Below are positions 59,239 to 64,000 of a stretch of DNA of 64,000 bases, piece after piece (within the stretch, counting starts at the first letter, position 1; every line of letters starts with the position of its first letter). The stretch is from contig NZ_BTGQ01000004.1 in assembly GCF_036985505.1 (NCBI RefSeq), positions 434,001-498,000 on the forward strand, given 5' to 3'. The translations under genes and the position numbers were made by a program. A model generated the notes under the pieces. That model had not been told where the DNA came from. It searched no databases and saw only the letters and a list, made by a program, of their open reading frames with translations. This DNA is from Croceitalea sp947503285 (GTDB lineage: Bacteria > Bacteroidota > Bacteroidia > Flavobacteriales > Flavobacteriaceae).

Positions 59239-59469
59239 ATGATGATTTCTTGTGACGAGGCGTCAAACATTTGTAATAAAAAGCAATATAAGGAAGCTTC
59301 TAAATGGCAAGTTTTTAAACTTCGCTTTCATATCTTGTATTGTAAAACATGTTCAAAATTTTCTTCAAAGAATACAAAACTCACTTCGTTGTGCCAGCAG
59401 GCCAATTTACATACCATATCCAATGAGGATAAGGAGATGATGAAAAAAGAGTTTGAAAAACAGCTTTAA
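59239..59469 (+). CDS. Small zinc-finger-like protein, putative anti-sigma factor
   Basis: A 76-residue protein with HILYCKTC (HxxxCxxC) near residues 35-42, the core of zinc-binding anti-sigma (ZAS) domains. Other cysteines are in SCDEASNIC and SLCQQ. There is no membrane segment, unlike most ECF anti-sigma factors, so it should act in the cytoplasm, possibly as a redox or metal switch. Co-translated with the sigma gene (1 bp gap). The stop overlaps the convergent next gene by 4 bp. Confidence 0.72.
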   Translation: MMISCDEASNICNKKQYKEASKWQVFKLRFHILYCKTCSKFSSKNTKLTSLCQQANLHTISNEDKEMMKKEFEKQL

Positions 59470-60290
59470 ACTACGGGTATAATCAATTTCAGAATAAGCA
59501 ATAAAACCATGGGAATTGCCTCTATCCAAAAGGAGGCAAAATATTTTGGTTGTTCTTTTTTGGTCATGAAAATTCCTGCACCGAGTAAGAATGAAGCTAA
59601 ACAACGGTAGGTCACTTCTAGTGTCGTAAACCCATCCTTAAAAAAAGTTAGGCTAAAAAACAGTATTAAAAGTATGTAACCGAACATCTTGGTTTTAACG
59701 ATACCCAGCCGTTGGGGAATTGTTTTTAATTCTTTGCTGTCATGGTCTAAATCTCGAATATCAAAAGGCAGTATCAAGACGATGACCAACAAAAAACGTT
59801 GAAAAGATAGCACCAAGATATTCAAGGTGAATCCCAATTCACTATCCAATACTTCCAGAATTAACGTACAACCCGTCCAGACTAGGGCCACAAGATAGAT
59901 TTTTGTTCCATCAAGGCTTCTCAAGTTTTTTGCCTTTGGTAAAAACGGCACCGCATACAACGCAGATAAAAATGCGAAAACAACTATCGCCGACCATAGC
60001 TTAGTGTCAAGTTTAAAGAAAAAAAACAACGTTGCGAAAAAGGCCAGAAAACTAAAAAATTGAATTGCTTTTTGATAGCTGCTACGAACGATTATGTATT
60101 TTTTCGCCTCGACCCCATATTTAATAAAATTATAACAGACTATAGTGCTACAAAAAAGAAAACCTACCAAGCTCCAATTTGTTGAACCATCCAATAACCC
60201 TACTGTTATAAAATACAATGCTACCACCGAAAAAGCCACATGAATACTAGCATCCAAATAAAAGTTGAAAAACAGTCGAAGCACTCGCAT
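59466..60290 (-). CDS. UbiA-like polytopic membrane protein
   Basis: A 274-residue protein with about eight to nine hydrophobic segments. The second Asp-rich motif of UbiA prenyltransferases is visible as DIRDLDHDSKEL. At the first motif (normally NDxxDxxxD) it reads NFIKYGVEA, without aspartates. It therefore resembles UbiA proteins that have lost part of the diphosphate site, or a sister family. It overlaps the convergent anti-sigma gene by 4 bp. Substrate unknown. Confidence 0.65.
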   Translation of the reverse strand: MRVLRLFFNFYLDASIHVAFSVVALYFITVGLLDGSTNWSLVGFLFCSTIVCYNFIKYGVEAKKYIIVRSSYQKAIQFFSFLAFFATLFFFFKLDTKLWSAIVVFAFLSALYAVPFLPKAKNLRSLDGTKIYLVALVWTGCTLILEVLDSELGFTLNILVLSFQRFLLVIVLILPFDIRDLDHDSKELKTIPQRLGIVKTKMFGYILLILFFSLTFFKDGFTTLEVTYRCLASFLLGAGIFMTKKEQPKYFASFWIEAIPMVLLLILKLIIPVV

Positions 60291-60387
60291 TAAACAAAAC
60301 TAGCTATTCTATTTCGAAGGTTGATTTCTGGTTAAAAACTTTCGGTTCGGTCACTAAAAAACCTGCCTTTTTCCTAGAATTAATACC

Positions 60388-60395
60388 TAATTTTG
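60388..60395 (+). promoter_or_regulatory. -7 promoter element of gcvP
   Basis: TAATTTTG matches TAnnTTTG and lies 21 bp before the ATG at 60417. The TTG at 60393 is part of this element, so it cannot be the translation start. No glycine-riboswitch-like fold was recognised in the short leader. Confidence 0.55.
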
Positions 60396-60416
60396 GAAAC
60401 TTTATTTTTTGAAGCT

Positions 60417-63269
60417 ATGAACACAGAAAACTTTGCATTACGCCATATTGGCATTCACGAGGAAGATTTACGTAAAATGTACGAAATCGTTGGCGTAAAT
60501 CATCTAGATGAACTTATTGACCAGACCATACCAGATGACATTCGTTTGAAAGAAGAGCTACACTTGGCCGATGCGATGAGTGAGCATGAGTTTCTGCATC
60601 ATCTTCAGACCCTATCTAATGAAAATAAGGTGTTCAAATCATATATCGGGTTAGGATACCATGAGGGGTTGACCCCATCGGTGATCAAACGGAACATTCT
60701 GGAAAATCCGGGGTGGTATACCGCTTACACACCGTATCAAGCCGAGATTGCACAAGGCCGATTAGAGGCATTATTAAATTACCAAACCATGGTTTGCGAT
60801 CTTACCGGCATGGAACTCGCAAACGCTTCCCTTTTAGATGAGAGTACGGCAGCGGCAGAGGCCATGACCATGCTCTATGACCTTCGAAGCAGGTCCCAGA
60901 AAAAAAATGGGGTTTTAAAGTTTTTTGTTTCTGAAGCCATTTTACCACAAACGCTGAGCTTACTTCAAACAAGATCGACCCCCCTTGGTATCGAGTTGAT
61001 TGTGGGCGACCCCCAAGACTTTGATTTCCCTTCTGATTTTTACGGTGCGATCTTGCAATATCCAGAAAAATATGGCCAGGTTCACGACTACTCTGAATTC
61101 GTTTCAAAAGCACAACAAAATGATATTAAAGTAGCTGTTGCGGCAGATATTTTAAGTTTAGTAAAATTGACACCACCCGGTGAGTGGGGTGTCGATGTTG
61201 TCGTGGGCACCACGCAACGTTTCGGAATCCCCCTGGGGTACGGTGGCCCTCATGCGGCCTTTTTTGCAACAAAAGAAGCGTACAAACGAAACATTCCCGG
61301 TAGGATCATTGGATTAACGAAAGATACCGATGGTAATCCTGCACTTCGAATGGCCCTGCAAACCCGAGAACAACATATCAAAAGGGACAAAGCCACTTCG
61401 AATATCTGCACGGCACAAGTGCTTTTAGCCGTAATGGCAGGTATGTATGCCGTGTACCATGGCCCTGAAGGGCTAAAATTCATTGCCAACAAAGTACATG
61501 ATAACGCTAAGCTGGTCGCCCAGCTTCTAGAATCTATGGGTTTTGAACAACTGAACTCACACTTTTTTGATACCATTAGAATAAGGGTAAAGAGCACCCA
61601 ACAACTAAAGACCAGTGCCGAACTGCGCGGTATCAATTTCAATTATATAGATGATGAGGTGGTATCCATATCGTTGAACGAAGGTTTTCTCGAAAAAGAT
61701 ATCAAACCCTTGATTTCCTGTTTTGCAGAATCACAAGGGCTATCTGATGAAGTGACTTATCCTGAAGAACTAAAAAATGTTATTCCTTCCAAGATAAAGC
61801 GAGCTTCCACTTTCATGCAACAACCCGTTTTCAACAGTTACCACTCTGAAACGGAGCTCATGCGCTATATTAAAAAATTAGAGCGTAAAGATTTGGCCTT
61901 AAACCATTCTATGATAGCATTGGGCAGTTGTACCATGAAATTGAATGCAGCTACGCAAATGCTACCTTTAAGTTGGGCGAACTGGGGCAATATCCACCCC
62001 TTTGTGCCTCTTGACCAAGCCAAAGGCTACCAACTGGTCTTAAAAGAATTGGAAGAGCAGTTGAATATTATCACCGGCTTTGCCGCTACTTCCTTACAAC
62101 CGAATTCGGGTGCCCAAGGAGAGTATGCCGGCTTAATGACCATTCGTGCATATCATGAGGATCGGGGTGAGGCCCATCGTAACATCTGTATCATTCCGGC
62201 ATCGGCACACGGTACCAATCCGGCTTCCGCGGTCATGGCAGGGATGCAGGTTGTGGTCACTAAAACCGATGAAAAAGGAAATATTGATGTCGTTGATCTA
62301 GAAGAAAAAGTAATTGCCCATTCGAACAATTTGGCCGCCTTAATGGTGACCTATCCTTCTACACATGGGGTATTTGAGTCATCAATACGATATATCACCA
62401 AATTGATTCATGATCATGGGGGTCAAGTCTATATGGATGGTGCCAACATGAATGCCCAAGTCGGACTAACGAATCCGGCTACCATTGGCGCCGATGTATG
62501 CCACCTTAACCTTCATAAGACCTTCTCGATACCCCATGGAGGTGGAGGGCCCGGCGTAGGCCCCATTTGTGTGGCTGAACAATTAAAACCCTTTTTGCCC
62601 TCAAATCCAATCATTAAAACAGGTGGTAAACATGCCATCACTGCAATTTCAGGAGCACCATGGGGAAGCGCATTGGTTTGTCTAATTTCATATGGTTACA
62701 TTAAAATGCTCGGGGGCAAAGGTGTTACCGATGCGACTAAAATCTCAATTCTTAATGCCAATTATATCAAAGAACGCCTAAACGGCAAGTATGATGTATT
62801 GTACACCGGTGAACAGGGTCGGGCTGCCCATGAAATGATCATTGATTGCAGACCGTTCAAAGCCCATGGCATTGAGGTAACCGATATTGCCAAACGTCTA
62901 ATGGATTATGGCTTTCATGCCCCCACGGTGTCCTTTCCGGTTGCAGGAACCATGATGATAGAACCGACCGAAAGCGAAAGCCTTGCTGAACTGGATAGAT
63001 TTTGCGAAGCAATGCTTTCGATAAGACAAGAAATCGATGGGGTGAATGCAGATAATCCCGACAACGTTTTAAAAAATGCGCCCCATACATTAGCGATGGT
63101 TACCAGTGATGATTGGAAGTTTCCCTATAGTCGCGAGAAAGCAGCGTTTCCATTGGCTTTCGTTAGCGAAAATAAATTTTGGCCCACGGTAAGACGGACC
63201 GATGAAGCTTTTGGGGATCGTAATCTTATCTGCACTTGCACTCCTATTGAAGCTTATGCAGAAGCATAA
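60417..63269 (+). CDS. gcvP: Glycine dehydrogenase (decarboxylating), P protein of the glycine cleavage system
   Basis: A 950-residue homodimer-type P protein, N- and C-terminal halves fused. It starts MNTENFALRHIGIHEEDL (ATG at 60417). The N-half has GLGYHEGLTPSVIKRNI and PYQAEIAQGRLEALLNY. The C-half carries the PLP-binding lysine in LHKTFSIPHGGGGPG. It decarboxylates glycine and passes the aminomethyl group to the H protein. The H and T protein genes are not in the window. Ends at an intrinsic terminator. Confidence 0.96.
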   Translation: MNTENFALRHIGIHEEDLRKMYEIVGVNHLDELIDQTIPDDIRLKEELHLADAMSEHEFLHHLQTLSNENKVFKSYIGLGYHEGLTPSVIKRNILENPGWYTAYTPYQAEIAQGRLEALLNYQTMVCDLTGMELANASLLDESTAAAEAMTMLYDLRSRSQKKNGVLKFFVSEAILPQTLSLLQTRSTPLGIELIVGDPQDFDFPSDFYGAILQYPEKYGQVHDYSEFVSKAQQNDIKVAVAADILSLVKLTPPGEWGVDVVVGTTQRFGIPLGYGGPHAAFFATKEAYKRNIPGRIIGLTKDTDGNPALRMALQTREQHIKRDKATSNICTAQVLLAVMAGMYAVYHGPEGLKFIANKVHDNAKLVAQLLESMGFEQLNSHFFDTIRIRVKSTQQLKTSAELRGINFNYIDDEVVSISLNEGFLEKDIKPLISCFAESQGLSDEVTYPEELKNVIPSKIKRASTFMQQPVFNSYHSETELMRYIKKLERKDLALNHSMIALGSCTMKLNAATQMLPLSWANWGNIHPFVPLDQAKGYQLVLKELEEQLNIITGFAATSLQPNSGAQGEYAGLMTIRAYHEDRGEAHRNICIIPASAHGTNPASAVMAGMQVVVTKTDEKGNIDVVDLEEKVIAHSNNLAALMVTYPSTHGVFESSIRYITKLIHDHGGQVYMDGANMNAQVGLTNPATIGADVCHLNLHKTFSIPHGGGGPGVGPICVAEQLKPFLPSNPIIKTGGKHAITAISGAPWGSALVCLISYGYIKMLGGKGVTDATKISILNANYIKERLNGKYDVLYTGEQGRAAHEMIIDCRPFKAHGIEVTDIAKRLMDYGFHAPTVSFPVAGTMMIEPTESESLAELDRFCEAMLSIRQEIDGVNADNPDNVLKNAPHTLAMVTSDDWKFPYSREKAAFPLAFVSENKFWPTVRRTDEAFGDRNLICTCTPIEAYAEA

Positions 63270-63290
63270 GAAACCCTTTAGAATATAGCG

Positions 63291-63329
63291 AAAAAGCCCA
63301 TTCCCTAAATTTATGGAGTGGGTTTTTCT
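63291..63329 (+). terminator. Intrinsic terminator of gcvP
   Basis: AAAAGCCCATTCC (63292-63304) pairs with GGAGTGGGTTTTT (63315-63327) using two G-T pairs, around a 10-base loop, with T-rich sequence after it. Confidence 0.8.
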
Positions 63330-63446
63330 TTTAACAAAGTATTTTTTTTTGGATTGGATATCATATAAATTTATTATGCATGCATAATAATTAACCTTGA
63401 TTGTATTAACTTTCAACAAATTAAAGCCACACTAACACTCCATTAC

Positions 63447-64000
63447 ATGAAAATAGGAATCACCGGAACCGGAAGTTATTTACCGGAGGTCATTACGAAA
63501 AACGAAGACTTTTTAGAACATCGTTTTTTAGGGACCGATGGCAATCAATTTGAGCATTCGAATGAAACCATCATTGAAAAGTTCAAAGCCATTACGGGTA
63601 TCGAAGAAAGGCGGTATGCCCCACCTGAGCTCAAAACCTCAGACCTGGGCTTTCTTGCCGCCGAAAAAGCGATCCAAGATGCAGGCATTGATAAAGAAAC
63701 CCTTGACTATATCATTTTTGCACACAATTTTGGGGACGTTGAAAATGGCAAAATACAAGGCGATACGTTACCCTCACTTGCTACCAGGGTAAAACACCTA
63801 CTCAAAATAAAAAATACATCATGCGTAGCTTATGACATGTTATTTGGTTGCCCAGGTTGGATAGAGGCCCTGATTCAGGCCAAGGCATACATTCAATGTG
63901 GAATGGCTAAAAAATGTTTGGTCATCGGAGGGGAAACGCTTTCTAGGGTTATTGATCCGCATGATCGTGACAGTATGATTTTCGCTGACGGAGCTGGTGC
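63447..64000 (+). CDS. 3-oxoacyl-ACP synthase III (FabH-like), 3' end beyond the window
   Basis: The first about 185 codons are present. They start MKIGITGTGSYLPEVITKN, as KAS III enzymes do, with ITGIEERRYAPPE and the active-site Cys in YDMLFGCPGWIEALIQAK. The expected His and Asn are beyond position 64000. FabH starts fatty-acid synthesis by joining acetyl-CoA to malonyl-ACP; related proteins make secondary metabolites. The chain has an insert with DGNQFEHSNE compared with E. coli FabH, common in Bacteroidota paralogs. Confidence 0.85.
   Translation, partial: MKIGITGTGSYLPEVITKNEDFLEHRFLGTDGNQFEHSNETIIEKFKAITGIEERRYAPPELKTSDLGFLAAEKAIQDAGIDKETLDYIIFAHNFGDVENGKIQGDTLPSLATRVKHLLKIKNTSCVAYDMLFGCPGWIEALIQAKAYIQCGMAKKCLVIGGETLSRVIDPHDRDSMIFADGAG

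Noticed and set aside
60291..60416. Possible glycine riboswitch before gcvP
   Set aside because: The transcript leader downstream of the TAATTTTG element is only about 15-20 nt, too short, and no glycine-aptamer fold was seen.
63090..63419. 109-codon minus-strand frame across the gcvP end and terminator
   Set aside because: It overlaps gcvP coding sequence and its terminator; no protein features.

Overview
The window is a chromosomal segment of a member of the Bacteroidota, most likely a (marine) Flavobacteriaceae bacterium. Four lines of evidence point there: a SusC/SusD pair; promoters of the Bacteroidota type (TAnnTTTG at -7, in the best case with TTG 19 bp upstream); many lipoproteins with acidic residues after the lipobox cysteine; and a ribosomal-protein superoperon without tuf between fusA and rpsJ. 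No rRNA, tRNA, CRISPR array, transposase or phage gene was seen.

Region 1 (1-14341, minus strand) is a continuous translation superoperon: rpsL-rpsG-fusA, rpsJ to rplB, rpsS to rplO, then secY-infA-rpmJ-rpsM. rpsM is cut by the window edge. A textbook promoter lies before rpsL. The only large internal gap, rpsJ-rplC, carries two RNA hairpins, one of them terminator-like. Three smaller spacers carry short tandem repeats.

Region 2 (14342-28920, plus strand) is the accessory part. After a roughly 0.8 kb non-coding stretch come a SusC-type TonB-dependent transporter, a SusD-like lipoprotein and two tandem paralogous lipoproteins that share an N-terminal half but have different C-terminal modules. 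A giant VCBS/FG-GAP plus ASPIC/UnbV lipoprotein, an arylsulfotransferase-like lipoprotein and two tandem secreted paralogs of unknown function follow. No glycoside hydrolase or polysaccharide lyase is present, so this is not a standard polysaccharide utilisation locus. Intrinsic terminators divide it into several transcription units.

Region 3 (28969-44260) is mostly housekeeping and envelope: rlmB, a rhomboid protease, rarA, three exported proteins, a yjjG-type phosphatase, a deacetylase-like protein, radC, mpl, two cupins, an unusual SDR, a DoxX protein, and a LytS/LytTR two-component operon with two small membrane proteins. That last operon has a 21-bp-spaced pair of LytTR-type boxes in front of its promoter.

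Region 4 (44285-64000) holds an S9 peptidase, a DUF4136 lipoprotein, obgE, an hpt-adk gene fusion with an unannotated 47-residue membrane ORF beside it, a purK-TPR-purE-lipoprotein-M3 peptidase operon, a 852-residue YwqK/MORN-like repeat protein, a fatty-acid-hydroxylase-type membrane protein, an ECF sigma factor with a small zinc-finger-like partner, a UbiA-like membrane protein, gcvP, and the 5' part of a FabH-like ketoacyl synthase gene cut by the window end.

All calls come from reading sequence and translations; no database search was run. Several annotated starts were moved from an upstream TTG/GTG to the first good ATG where a signal peptide, promoter element or family length supports it.
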